Assembly: GCA_946122785.1 (NCBI GenBank)
Contig: CAMGYJ010000010.1
Location: 27,569,608 to 27,633,607, forward strand
DNA from: Linum tenue
Taxonomy: Eukaryota > Streptophyta > Magnoliopsida > Malpighiales > Linaceae
Reading direction: 5' to 3'
Length of the DNA: 64,000 nucleotides
The notes under the pieces are model-generated. The model had not been told where the DNA came from and made no database searches. It worked only from the letters and a program-made list of their open reading frames with translations. Below, piece after piece: positions 33,810 to 44,700 of this stretch. A program made the translations under genes and the position numbers. The first letter of the stretch is position 1. Every line of letters begins with the position of its first letter.

Positions 33810-36378
33810 CACTACAAGAAAAACGGATAATAGTGACGGCCCCCTAGTGACAGCCACACTCGACCGTCATTAAAGAATAATTCTGATGGACAAATTGACG
33901 GGATATGCAGTCCATCGGTAATAGGGCCATAGTTCCTTTGTCATTTGCTTTAGAAAATAAAAATAGAAAAGATAATATTCACGATTAAATAATTCCTTTG
34001 TCAATTGAGATTTGAGATTAAACGAGGAGAGAAGTCTGACTGTCTGAGACCAAAAAAAAAAAAAAAAAAAGTGGAGAGAAGTTAAGAGAGAGGTTAAAGA
34101 TGGACATCTTTCAAACTCTGCTTCTTCTAAAGTTCCTGCGACCTTTTCTTCTTCATCGATGGAAAACCCTAGAGATAGTCAGCTTCTCGGTAACGAAGAG
34201 TCTTGCGGCCTTCCAGATTATAAATAAGGAGTGGGCGGTATATGGAGGAGCTGAATCTCTCCTTGACAATCGAATTTTGACTAGCTGCAGGCTAGATGGA
34301 TGATGAGGCACGCAGAACTAGCTATCACCGGTCATCGTCATCACTCGTAGCCATGGAGATCTGAGCTACAACCATCGTCCACTGAGATCTGAGTCGGGGT
34401 CAGGTTTCTGGAGGTATTCGATTGACTTGGTTCTCTTGATTAGGTTTTTCTTCTTTAAACCGCTAATTTTAAAATCTTAATCACATTTGCGATGTTGTTT
34501 CCTTGATCAGTTAATATCATAATGTTTTCTTCCTTTGATTGAACAAGTACAATTTAGTGTTATCGCAATCACAATGAGTGGAATCATATGTATGTTGGGT
34601 GCCCGACTGGTGCTTGTTGAAATGCCCAAGAGAACCTGAAATTTGGAAATTTGACATATAGAATGTTTGATTTATGTTACATAGGAAGCAGGAAAAGAAG
34701 AGGATGCTGGGCAGAGTGGTTGAGTAACTTGTCAGGTTTGATGCTGGGAAAGGGAAAGAGGTCAGTTTTCAACTCCATTTCACAATGAGTTGTCCCCAAT
34801 TGGAGTTGGTGAGAGTATGCCTAACCACCATTTTTAGTTTGATCTGTGCACTATGTTCTTAATTAGATTTTGAATATCAGTTGTATGCATTCGTTTCCCT
34901 TATCTTTGGATTGAAAAGCAACTTGAAAAATGGTGAGCAGATTGAGCACAAGGTCATGGCTTCTATGTCTCTGCTAAATTTTATTAGCATTCCGTGTTAG
35001 TTATGTTCTCTTTTCTTTTCCCCCCTATCCTTTTCCCAACTATTAAGAAACTTTGATGGAATCCAATTATGAGGAATTGGGTTTAAGAGGATGATTGTAA
35101 CTGAATTTAGATTGCACTGCTCTATGTAAATAAGTGCAACGGAAGGAAACACATTTTCTGAACACAGTGATTTGACCTATGGCTTTGTTTGAGGTCATGA
35201 TTGTAAAAATTCGACTTCAAGTAGTCAAGATCAGTCTCTCCGTTGCCGCAACTGTAAAGTGTTCCATTTTGGTAAGTTATGGTTATGACCAATGAATTTG
35301 TTGATGTCCTGATTGGAAGATCAGTCTTCAAGTTCATTTCTATGCTGCTCGGTTTACATTTATAATGTTTGTGAATTTTGTTTTGCATTATGATAAAGTA
35401 AGATAGACGTTATTGTTCATAGATTGTTTATCCTTTAGGTGCTCATTGCCAACAACCTTAACACTTTTCATGGATTTTAATTGTGATCACCCTCAGGTTA
35501 TTTTAAAACAACTGTGAGAGTAGAAGGATGGAAAGAACAATATAAAGGACTTGGTCCTGGGCTTATTTTGGTGAGTTTATTTAGAGTGGGGCACCTCCCA
35601 TTGCTCCTTCCTAAGAGATCGATCCTTTTCTTATTATATTGAATGCTTCTCTTACTGTCATATTTGTATCTCTTTTGATGAGTTCTCCTCATTGGTTTTC
35701 GAATTGTGCATGGATCAAGGGCTGCTTCTGTTTTGACGGTTGATTACTTTGGTAATTAAATTGTTGAATGGGGTGTTTCTGCAGGGATTTCAAATAACGA
35801 AGGAAGTAATCTACTAGCTTGCACGATGATGGTATAAGGAGCTAAGAGCAGAGGGACTGTAAGTGAGAGTTATGGTGGGTATAACTTCTTTAAGTATAGG
35901 TTTTAACTTTTGGTAGAATGTCAAACATGGAACTCCTTAGATCTTGAATTGATGATTTATATTGTTGATTGGGGATTTAGTTGTTGATTTGGTAATTCAA
36001 AGTCGGATTGGTTTTCTTGTATTGAAGAAAATTTCATCAGATTTCAGGTGTGCTTATTAGAGCAGCTGATTAAAAAAAAAAGTAGCTTATTTAGCGACGG
36101 TCGGTATTCTTTAGCGACGGCCAGAACCGTTACTATGTAATTGAATCCTTCTTTCCGGATATTTATTTAACGACGGCTCTTTTAAGTGTGACGACGGTTA
36201 GATCGTTGCTAAATTTTCTCGACGGTCAGCTCGACGGTCGTCCAAAACCGTCGGAAAAATATTTAAGGACTGCTGGGTCAGTGACATTCACCTGGCTGTC
36301 GTTAAATGATTTAGCAACGGTTCTGACCGTCGCTAACAGTCCCTAAAATCGTCGCTAAATTACTGTTTTGTTGTAGTG
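33810..36378. mobile_element. CACTA (En/Spm-type) non-autonomous element
   Basis: The ends are CACTACAAGAAAAACGG and CTGTTTTGTTGTAGTG, the CACTA terminal signature. CTT flanks at 33807-33809 and 36379-36381 (3-bp duplication, as expected). The right subterminal region (36090-36360) repeats GACGG/CGACGGT and CCGTCG motifs in both orientations, and the left end has GTGACGGCC, consistent with binding-site arrays. The 2.6-kb interior has no transposase. It contains an A-run at 34052-34069 and gene-like AT-rich sequence that I do not recognise. Confidence 0.93.
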
Positions 36379-36437
36379 CTTGAAGTTTGTGTTGAGTGGG
36401 TTGGCGGCGAAACTGAAAACTACAGATCATCTATTTT

Positions 36438-39400
36438 TTTTTTTATAATAGCGAATGATGCATTAAAAAGGCCACAAACAAGAAGGTTTAATACAGACGG
36501 ATCAAGAGAAAAGATCCGGCAAGGAACAAGATAAAAACCTGCGAAGGGGCCATGCCGCCCCAACAGCAATAAACGGAAGGAAACAAAGAAGAAAAGAAAC
36601 AACAAACTATAGACCGGGAGGAATCACGATGTTGCCGAGGAAGGAGAAAAAGAGGTCGCATCCATACGAGAGTCACTCCGGTTCTGCAGAGGGCACAGAA
36701 TATGCATCAGAGACAACCACTCGGCGCTCTGCGAGTCACTTAGAGTGCCCGTCACTCTCACCCAGCTTAGTAAAGTCCTGCAAATCTTATGAAAAACCAC
36801 CTGCCACCCACACATTTTATCATGGAAGCTTCTGTTGTTCCTTTCTTTCCAAAGCTCCCAGGCAAAGGCGTGCAGGATACACGCCGCCAAGGAACTCATC
36901 CAGGGGAGCTGGCTGCGAGGAGACCAGCAGGGGATAATAGAAGCAAAACAGTCGGGGAAGGGTCCCTGAAAACCAATCAACTGCTGGAGGAGGCCCCAGA
37001 TACTGCTGATGTACCGACATTGACAGAGGAGATGGTTGGTGCTTTCTTCAGCCTCTTCGCAAAGGACACATCTGCTCGCAAGGAACCAGCCTCTTCTCTT
37101 CAAATTTTCGTCAGTCAGAATGCGTCTGTGCATTATCAACCAGAGAAACGCATTCACTTTAGTCGGAACATGCGGTTGCCACACCACCTAGAACGGAAAA
37201 TTGTCGAGACCCTCCATTCTATCATGAATCAGGGTACGATACATGGAGTTCACCGAAAAACCATCCTTTGGACTGGGGTTCCACATCAGCTTGGCCGGAC
37301 CTGTATTAATCAAATCATGAGGTAAAAGAGATAAAAAAATTCACGAGATCACTCTTCTCACGATCAGCCCCACCCCTTAGAGAATACATTAAAGGAAAAT
37401 CCCACACCACCCGCTCATTATCAAAGGATATGTGATCAGACACCCAAGCATCACGGTTTGAAGATGCAGCCGCAACTCTAGGATAGGAATCTTTCAGCAT
37501 CTTCCCCGGAATCCAGCGGTCATTCCAAAAGGACACCCAAGCCCCACCACCCGGGCTAACAGAAGCAAACTTCCAAAACAGATTTTCTTCTTTCATAATG
37601 CATCTCCAAATTGAGCAACCAATCGGGCCTTCGCCATTCCCAGCCCTCCAATCGGAAGAAGTTCGAGGATACTTGACATCGATAAGATTACGCCACCAAG
37701 AAGATGGTTCCAAGGCGTATTTCCAGAATCATTTAGACAGCAAGGCAGAGTTCATACAGCTGAGATCAAGGATACCCAAACCGCCTCTTTCCTTGGTCAA
37801 TTTGCACACATCCCATCGAACAAGACGATATTTGCTTTTATCTTGGACACCTACCCAAATGAACCTGCATTCCAATCTCTCCAACTTCTGAATAATGGTT
37901 TTCGGGGCTTTTAACAGGGAGAGTAAATATAAAGGCTGACTTGTAAGGCTGCTTTTACACAGTACAATCCGGCCACCTAGCGACAGAAATTTCCCCCTCC
38001 AACCTTCGAGTCTCGACTGAAATCTGGATAGCACCTTGTTCCAAATCGCAGAGGAATTTGGACTAGCTCCGAGGGGAGCACCAAGATAGATAGTAGGCAG
38101 GAAATTCCAACCGCACCCAAAAATTCTCGCAAAGACATCCGGATAGGAGGTTCAGATCCTGGTCCTCATTTGCATCACAAAATATGATGGTGTCATCGGC
38201 ATACATAAGGTGAGTCACCTCTCCCTCTTCAGATGCTTCATTCATAAAGAACCCAGAGATCAAACCCTCCGTTCTCAGAGTTTCCAACATGATAGAGAGG
38301 ACATCCATCACCAGCAGAAAGAGAAAGGGAGACATGGGATCCCCTTGGCGAAGGCCCTTCCTGATATTGAAAAAACCAGCAGCTTCCCCGTTAAAAAGAA
38401 CAGAGAGGATCGGAGAGGTAACTAACCCTTTGATCCAAGAGATCAGACGATCCGGGAGGTGCAAACGATTCAATATCTTGAACAGACAGTTCTAGTTGAC
38501 GTTGTCGAAAGCTTTTTCAATATCCAATTTGAACACAAGGCTTCCCACTTTTCTTCCTGCTGTCGATTAAATCATTTGCAATCAAAGAAGCTTCATGGAT
38601 CTGCCTTCCTTTCCGAACTGATTTCCAGAGATAGCCTTCATCAAATAAGGTCTGAGGCGTTCTGTAATAGTCTTCGAGATCAGCTTGTTAACACTTCCCA
38701 AGAGACTAATCGGACGAAAATCCTTGATGTCTTCAACGACGTCTTTCTTGGGAATGAGACAAATAAAAGAATAGGCTATAGATTTAGGAATTTTCCCCCT
38801 ATGATAGAAGTCCTCGAATCCTTTTAGCAGATCATCTTTAATCAAGTTCCAATGTTTTTTAAAAAAAGCCAGGGAGACCCCGTCCGGACCAGGGGCTTTG
38901 TCGCCCCTGCATCTCCTGACCACATTCCAAACCTCCTCTTCAGAGAAATGATTTATGAGCAGCTCTCCATCCTCCAAGGAGACCTCAAACAGGTGATAGT
39001 TTGCTGAAAATGGACGAACAGGTTGTTCCTCCTTATAAACATTCACGAAGTGACCAACAACAGCACCTTTCAGCTCGTCTTTGCCTTCCGCAACCACACC
39101 ACCGATCTTTATGTCATTAATAAGATTCCTTCTTCTATTAAAGTTTGCCACCTTGTGAAAATAGCCCGTATTTTTATCACCTCCCTTAAGCCACGTCTCT
39201 CTGGATTTTTGTCGCCAGGATACTTCTTCCAAGTACAACACTTGATCCAAAATGCTTGTTAGGTTGCTTCTCATAACTCTGTCCTCTTCAGTAATAGAGC
39301 CTTCCTCTTCCTTCCTATCAATAACTTTAATACCTTCCAGAGTCTCGACAATCTTCCTCTCCACCCTCCCGAATTCCTCTTTGTTCCAGATTTTGATGGA

Positions 39401-39610
39401 GTTCTTCAAATGTTTAAGTTTTTGTCTGAACAGCAAGAGATCACCAAGTCCTGAGGGTTGGTTGCTCCACCACCTAGCCATATGATCATTAAAGGAGTTG
39501 ACCAAGAGCCACATATTCTCAAACTTCCAAGGTCGATGCAGTCTAAAATCCTCCCCCCAAACAAGCTGTAGCGGGTTATGATTAGAAACAACCCTTTCAA
39601 GAGCGGACAA
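36438..39610 (-). mobile_element. L1-type LINE, 5'-truncated, with 16-bp target duplication
   Basis: ACAGATCATCTATTTT occurs at 36422-36437 and again at 39611-39626. Between them lies a minus-strand LINE: the A-run adjoins the left copy (T-run at 36434-36442 on plus) and the 5' end stops within the endonuclease region. It interrupts the unidentified frame at 32852-39670. It is the same broad family as the element at 51147-57382. Confidence 0.93.
36624..39610 (-). pseudogene. LINE ORF2 remnant: end of endonuclease, RT, zinc-binding region
   Basis: From 39600 the frame reads ERVVSNHNPLQLVWG, the SDHNP-like end of the endonuclease with Asp replaced by Asn. RT follows: RRCRGDKAPGPDGVSLAFFK, then FICLIPKKDVVEDIKDFRPI. 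The frame breaks near 38620; RT resumes with GLRQGDPMSPFLFLLVMD and the catalytic YADDTIIFCD (about 38190). A deletion near 38140 removes some 40 residues. Later blocks include SRFQSRLEGWRGKFLSLGGR and PTKVNAFLWLIMHRRI with the Cys/His zinc-binding motif (CVLCEEAEESTNHLLCQC). Several frameshifts make it inactive. Confidence 0.9.
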
Positions 39611-39670
39611 ACAGATCATCTATTTTCAACTTGGTCATTTGTTCAAGACTTTTTTTGCTCATCGTACTGA

Positions 39671-40299
39671 TTATGTGCATGGTGATTTGTGGTTTGTCTG
39701 AGTTAAGATGGTTGGGTGGTGCGTCGCTTGAAGGTTTGTTTGTCTTTGTTAGAGTTGAGAAGTTCTTATGGTGTTCTTCCTTGAGTTGAACATGAAGGGA
39801 GCATTGTAAAGATTGGATTCATGGATGTTAGAAAAATTACGTATCAATATCCATACTTATTATAATACATAAATTCTAATTTTTGAACATAAAATGTCAC
39901 TTTACATTTTGGTACTTAGACTTTTTTATTGTGACATTTTAATTAGTACCTAAATTTTTTCAAAATTTGCATATTGGTCCAATGTTTAGAACTTAAGTTG
40001 ATGTCACTTGGATATATACATAAATCCATGCCACTAATATGTTTAATTCAGATAAATGAATCCATCAATCCACAAATCATATCCAACAATGAAGAATCTA
40101 TGAATGCAATCCATTTGTCACCTGAAGTACGAATACACTGGTGGAGGACTCTCCAGCATACTGACTCAGATCTAAGTTTGAAGATACTGTAACTACTGGA
40201 AGGCGAGCTGATGGACCAGTATCAGTGTTGTTTTGAGTTTCTGGGTTTTTATGTAGGTCATTGTTGTAGCTATAAAGTATAAGAGACTTAAATGTGAAC
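39671..40299. other. Intergenic, no gene seen
   Basis: Includes at 39825-39985 the common AT-rich motif ACATTTTGGTACTTAGAC (also near 28730 and 29850). Nothing coding. Confidence 0.4.
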
Positions 40300-40720
40300 A
40301 ATTGTTGATATGACTTGAATTGGATTTTCTGACGATGATTGGAAGTCACGGGGTCTTGCAACCTAACCAGGTAGTGGGGTCCAGAGGCAACGCCCTGGTC
40401 AGGGCCACCCCCCCTCCCCGATCCACGGTGTATGGGCTTATATACATTTGGATTTCAGTTTTGGATCTGGTTTATAACCTTATTGTTTACCAGATTGGAT
40501 AGCGTTAAACCACATGGAGAAGTACAATATATTGTAATCTGTATCACCTCAAAGTATAGTGAAACTAGTTCTCTCCTCCCCTGAACTAGCTAATACACAT
40601 TATGTAGCGAACCACATAAATCCTTGTGTCTTGTTTCGTTTCTTGCATTGTCAATCCTCGGATTGACCGATTCATAGAAATAGTCACGACAATGATCTTA
40701 CTCAGTTGGCGATGCTAGAA
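40300..40720. repeat. Probable LTR remnant
   Basis: A GC-rich GGCAACGCCCTGGTCAGGGC block followed by T-rich sequence and a CTTGTGTCTTGTTTCGTTTC tract looks like a plant copia LTR with its promoter and leader. No partner LTR, primer site or target duplication was found, so it may be a solo or truncated LTR. Confidence 0.35.
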
Positions 40721-40923
40721 ACCGCACATGGAATTATATATATAGTGTGTGCCATGGTCCATGAAACCGTACCGAAAAAGTCAGCGATATGATATTTTAT
40801 GGCAAAATCCTGTAACCGTAGTTCAACCGTTAGTGCCATTTAAATACCGTTTACTGATATTGATATTTTGTAGTTGAATCGCTGGTACGATATGATTTCA
40901 TGCCACATGGTGTGTAAATTTCC

Positions 40924-41637
40924 GGGTAATTAGCATAAATGGTCACAAACCTTTGCACTTAGTACAAAACAGTCACAAATCTTTAATTTGTAACCATTTG
41001 ATAACAAAACTTTTTTACTTCGAACAAAACGGTCACAAATTAAACAGTGTGACCATTTCATACCAGTTCAAACTTTTGTTACCGTGTCGTTGCAAATTAG
41101 ACTTTTGGTGACCGTTTTGTACAAATTAAGATCAAAAGTTTGAACGCTCAATCACCGTTACAATTCACTCTAGTTGTATGGTGGTTTTGTTAATGTATGT
41201 GAATGATATTATGTTGTTTAGGATGACAATGAGAGAACTCAATGGCTCACAAACGGGTTCCAGACTGCTTTTTAGTTGAAAAAACTATGTCTACTTTCTT
41301 ACTTTCTTGGTATCGAAATTGAAAGGTCAACTGAGGGCATTTTTATTCGGCAAAGCAAATATGTCGATGAACACATGACCTGACATCTTATATGTCGTTC
41401 AAGTGGTTAGTGTCATATACTTAACTAACAAACTACCCGACCTCAAAACATGACCACCATTTAATTTGTAACGATTCGGTAACAAACCTTTGCACTTAAA
41501 ACAAAACGGTCATAAATTAAATAGCGGCGACCATTTTATACAATTTCAAAGATTTGTTACCGTATTGTTACAAATTAAAGGTTTGTGACCATTTTATGCT
41601 AAGTGCAAAGGTTTATTACCATTTATGCTAATTACCC
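40924..41637. mobile_element. Mutator-type element carrying a copia RT scrap
   Basis: GTAAATTTCC (10 bp) flanks the element at 40914-40923 and 41638-41647. The ends are long inverted repeats: GGGTAATTAGCATAAATGGT left and its complement right, with similarity continuing for about 80 bp through CACAAACCTTTGCACTTAG. Arrays of GGTCACAAA(T/C) and TTTGTACAAATT lie in both subterminal parts. Between them (41180-41390) is a decayed copia reverse-transcriptase fragment. Confidence 0.88.
41180..41390 (+). pseudogene. copia reverse-transcriptase fragment inside the Mutator-type element
   Basis: Across a frame break the plus strand reads LMYVNDIM-like residues (the YVDDI site with Asp to Asn) and then TFLGIEIERSTEGIFIRQSKYV, which matches the copia block YFLGIE-x-x-x-x-x-GI-x-x-x-QxKY. 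The fragment covers only the end of the RT palm and thumb region. It does not look like the nearby full copia, so it derives from another element. Confidence 0.7.
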
Positions 41638-41647
41638 GTAAATTTCC

Positions 41648-43262
41648 TCTCTGGGAATATATATAAATCAATGGATCTAATATATTTGACTTCAAGGAAC
41701 AGGCATTGTGTATTGTTACTTTTCAAAAAGGGGGTAACCCATATCTTCAACTACACAATAATTCCCCTCAACCCAAGTTAGAAAATGGAAAAAGCTCCAT
41801 GCGCATATAACAAAAAGCACCGGCTACAGCCATTGTTGTTGGTGTTGGTGGTCTTAATGGCGGATGGTGGTGAATGGAATGGAGAGAGCTGGCCATTGTT
41901 GTTATTGCTCCAAAGGACATGCAAATTTAAACCAGCACTACTACTAGTAGCTAGTATTGCCACTGCTGCTACTTTAGCAACAACAGCTATAATATTAATA
42001 ATAAGTAGCACAAATTACGCACAAGAAACTGAACGCATTATGGACCACGTACCCACCATTTTGCCAGAACGTAATACACAGTACTACTACTCCATTGAAT
42101 GTTACAGCTAATAGCTTAGCTAGCATTTTACCCATCGTGTATATACAGCAGCCAGCCATGCATGCAACCTCTTTTTCCCCCTTAGAGCAATTTCGGTGAC
42201 GTTCTCTTCTGTTTCTTCCTTTAATTTTGTACAATAAGTGGCTGCGACTTAATGGGACAATTTGCATGTGGAGGAAAAACTGCCCCGATTTCGTAAATAC
42301 CTTTTGAACCAACCAGAGTGGCCAATTCAGGAATGCATTTACCCTGGTTATAGCTGTAAAAGATAGCAGTAAATTGAGTTGGTTTGAAGCAATTTGTAGG
42401 GGCTGGGAAAGTGGACCTGGGTTTTGGAACCGGGTGCATGGGTCAGTTTGGTTTAAATTTGGCCCGTTGAGGGTGAAAAGATAAAAAGAAAATTAACAAA
42501 TTATAAATTGAAGATCATCTAGTTGATTGTTCAATGTTAAGGGTATTCGTTGATGGAGTATAATAGCAGGTTTCACGATAAAAAAAATGGTTGGAGTTTA
42601 ATAAGATATCGATAAATATAATTCATTGATAAACTACACAAATTCATCATTTCCCCCCGACAGAAGAAAGACGGATTCTATATTCTGATAAGGTGCTGTA
42701 GTAAGAGAACTGGAGAAGTACCCAAAATTTGGGACCAAACTCTACTTATTAGGAGTAAAATCAATTTCGATAATTTTACTTTTGAGGCATGTTAATACTC
42801 AAATTTCTAGTTTGGTTGTAAACTGAATCCATAATATTATTGAAAGTCCAGAAGAAAATAGATACTCGATTATAATGAAATTTTTTTTTTGTTATGAAAT
42901 AAATAGAAAAGTGAAAACATCTACGTTAAAGGTATAAAATTAGATTGAAGGTAGTTAATGAAATAGTTGACATTGTTTTATCATCTAGACTCAATTAGAC
43001 TCATTTAAGGTTAGCCCAAATAAATCACAATTCAAACCCAAACCAAAATCTTAAAAAGTACATATAAATTCATTGGGATCCGATCTCGTATTCATACAAG
43101 TCATGATAATTGGATCAAATTACTCAACTAGCAGCTTTGCCCGACCCGTTGGTCGGGTTTGATGATTCAATTAGACATCAGTTCAATTCATGAGTTTAAA
43201 AAAGTGAATTCTTAATTGTATTGCTGGATATTTTTAAAATTTGCAGTAGTAGTGGAAGCATT
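41648..43262. other. Intergenic; possible short hydrophobic frame at 41785-42111
   Basis: A 108-codon plus-strand frame begins MEKAPCAYNKKHRLQP and contains two hydrophobic stretches (LLLVLVVLMAD and LLLVASIATAATLATTAIIL). The opposite strand is also open, and GTTGTTG-like repeats explain some of the hydrophobicity. I found no known family, so it is not called as a gene. The remainder is AT-rich. Confidence 0.35.
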
Positions 43263-43271
43263 AGTGTGATT

Positions 43272-43728
43272 AGGGATTATAACAAAACCCGAACCCATGA
43301 GTATCCTACCTAACCCAATTCGGTCAGTATGGGTAAAATTCATGTTGACAGGTTTTGAGCTTGGTTTGGGTTTAAACTCGTTACACTTTCATCGGATTGG
43401 GTTGTGTTTGGGTTTAGAGATACCCGACCCATGGATACCCGCCCACACTTATTTCTTCTCCTACTCTTTCCAAAGTCTACCCTAATTCTAATTTCCCCAA
43501 TCTAATTTACAATTTGTTTAGAGAAATTAGTGTTTGACTTTTATTTTGATATGAACTTGTCATTGTAAATTTTTTACCACAAAAATCCATGGGTACCCAG
43601 CGGGTTGGGTTGGGTTTGAGTTTTCCAAACCCATTGGGTTGTATCCCTGGTTTTTTTGACGGATAAACCCATGAGTTTGGATTTGGATTTGGCAAAACCC
43701 GACCCAACCCGACCCATTGCCATCCGTA
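43272..43728. mobile_element. hAT MITE, AACCCGAACCC-rich family (short copy)
   Basis: A 457-bp copy from TAGGGATTATAACAAAACCC to CATTGCCATCCGTA. The terminal CCATCCCTA reads CCATCCGTA. Flanking 8-bp sequences agree at only about five positions, so the duplication has decayed or a flank has changed. Shorter core than 21103-21791 or 32971-33753. Confidence 0.8.
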
Positions 43729-43736
43729 GTTGGCAT

Positions 43737-44150
43737 GACCATTGCTGAAAACATCATGGCTTGCACAATTAGGCTGCTCCCTTTCTCATGGGAGAAGGAT
43801 AGAGAATTCAACAATGTAGATATCACTATTGATCGATAGGGTTGATGACTTTCCATCTCTAATAATATTGTAAGATAGAAATTTAAGATTTTTATATTTG
43901 GAGTATACTTTATATTTCTAAGCATAATTTGTATGTTCTCATTCAACATATAATCAAGTTCAAAGTTCTATCTAATTTTTTATCTAATTTTCACAACCAC
44001 CTAATCCCGTCCCTCAATTCACTCTTTCCATTTCTCTCTTTGACGCCCTTCCGGTTCCTCCTCCCCATCTCCATATCTCTCTTCCTCTTCTCCATGTCTA
44101 GAACCAATTAGTCTCAATAAGTTGAAGTTCAGTTATTTAGAATTGTTCAA
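43737..44150. other. Intergenic, no gene seen
   Basis: AT-rich then CT-rich sequence (43985-44100). No frame or RNA gene. Confidence 0.4.
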
Positions 44151-44700
44151 TTATCGATCTTATAGCATTTACCAACACACTATTCTTCTCCCTTCTCTCT
44201 CTCAGGCCCTCTCCACCTCTCTTTCTCATTCATGATCGTCGTTTGACAACCCTGGACATACCGTTAGTATGCGTGTGCGCCCATGACGAACTCTAATATA
44301 GTAATCTCAACTCTTAAGTTTACTATAGGATTGTATTCAAAATTCCCTTCATTTACTCTACCACTCAAAAAGTTATTTAACGCTCTAATGGTGAACATAA
44401 ATTGATGGTTGGCTTATCAATCATATTAAATTATTGGGAGATGTACAATTATCGATCTTATACTTTTTACCAATACTCCATTTTTCTTCCTCCTCTCTCA
44501 AACCCTCTCCGCCTCTATTTCTCAGTCATGATCGTTGTTTGACAATCATGAATGGAAGCGTCAATATGCGCATGTGCCTCATGATTGTGAACTCTAATAT
44601 AGTAATCTCGATTCTTCATTTTAGTCAATTTCCAACTCAAAAGTTATTTAATTCTCTAATATTGAACATAAATTCATGGGTGGCTTATCAACTATATACC
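44151..44700. repeat. 298-bp tandem duplication
   Basis: TTATCGATCTTATA begins at 44151 and 44449; both units share ACTCTAATATAGTAATCTC and GAACATAAATT(G/C)ATGG(G/T)TGGCTTATC at matching offsets. The units differ by substitutions and small indels, so it is an old duplication. Each unit has a TCTTCTC-rich tract and is non-coding. Confidence 0.85.

Larger units (their letters stand above)
32852..39670 (+). pseudogene. Unidentified open frame interrupted by three transposons
   Basis: Pieces 32852-32970, 33762-33809, 36382-36437 and 39627-39670 total 267 nt. Keeping one copy of each target duplication, they give an 88-codon frame without a stop until TGA at 39668-39670. Visible residues include FKSVWDELRPQLQKLSGYRL, MKWFIGGYIGLLKFVLSG and LKTTDHLFSTWSFVQDFF. 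The interior is hydrophobic and could be a membrane segment. It starts after a TAG, with no in-frame ATG at the left end, so it is a gene interior or an old remnant. I do not recognise the family; an 88-codon frame could also be chance. Confidence 0.4.

Noticed and set aside
41785..42111. 108-codon hydrophobic frame as a new membrane peptide gene
   Set aside because: Both strands are open because of GTTGTTG/CAACAAC repeats, no promoter or family match is seen, and codon content follows the repeat.
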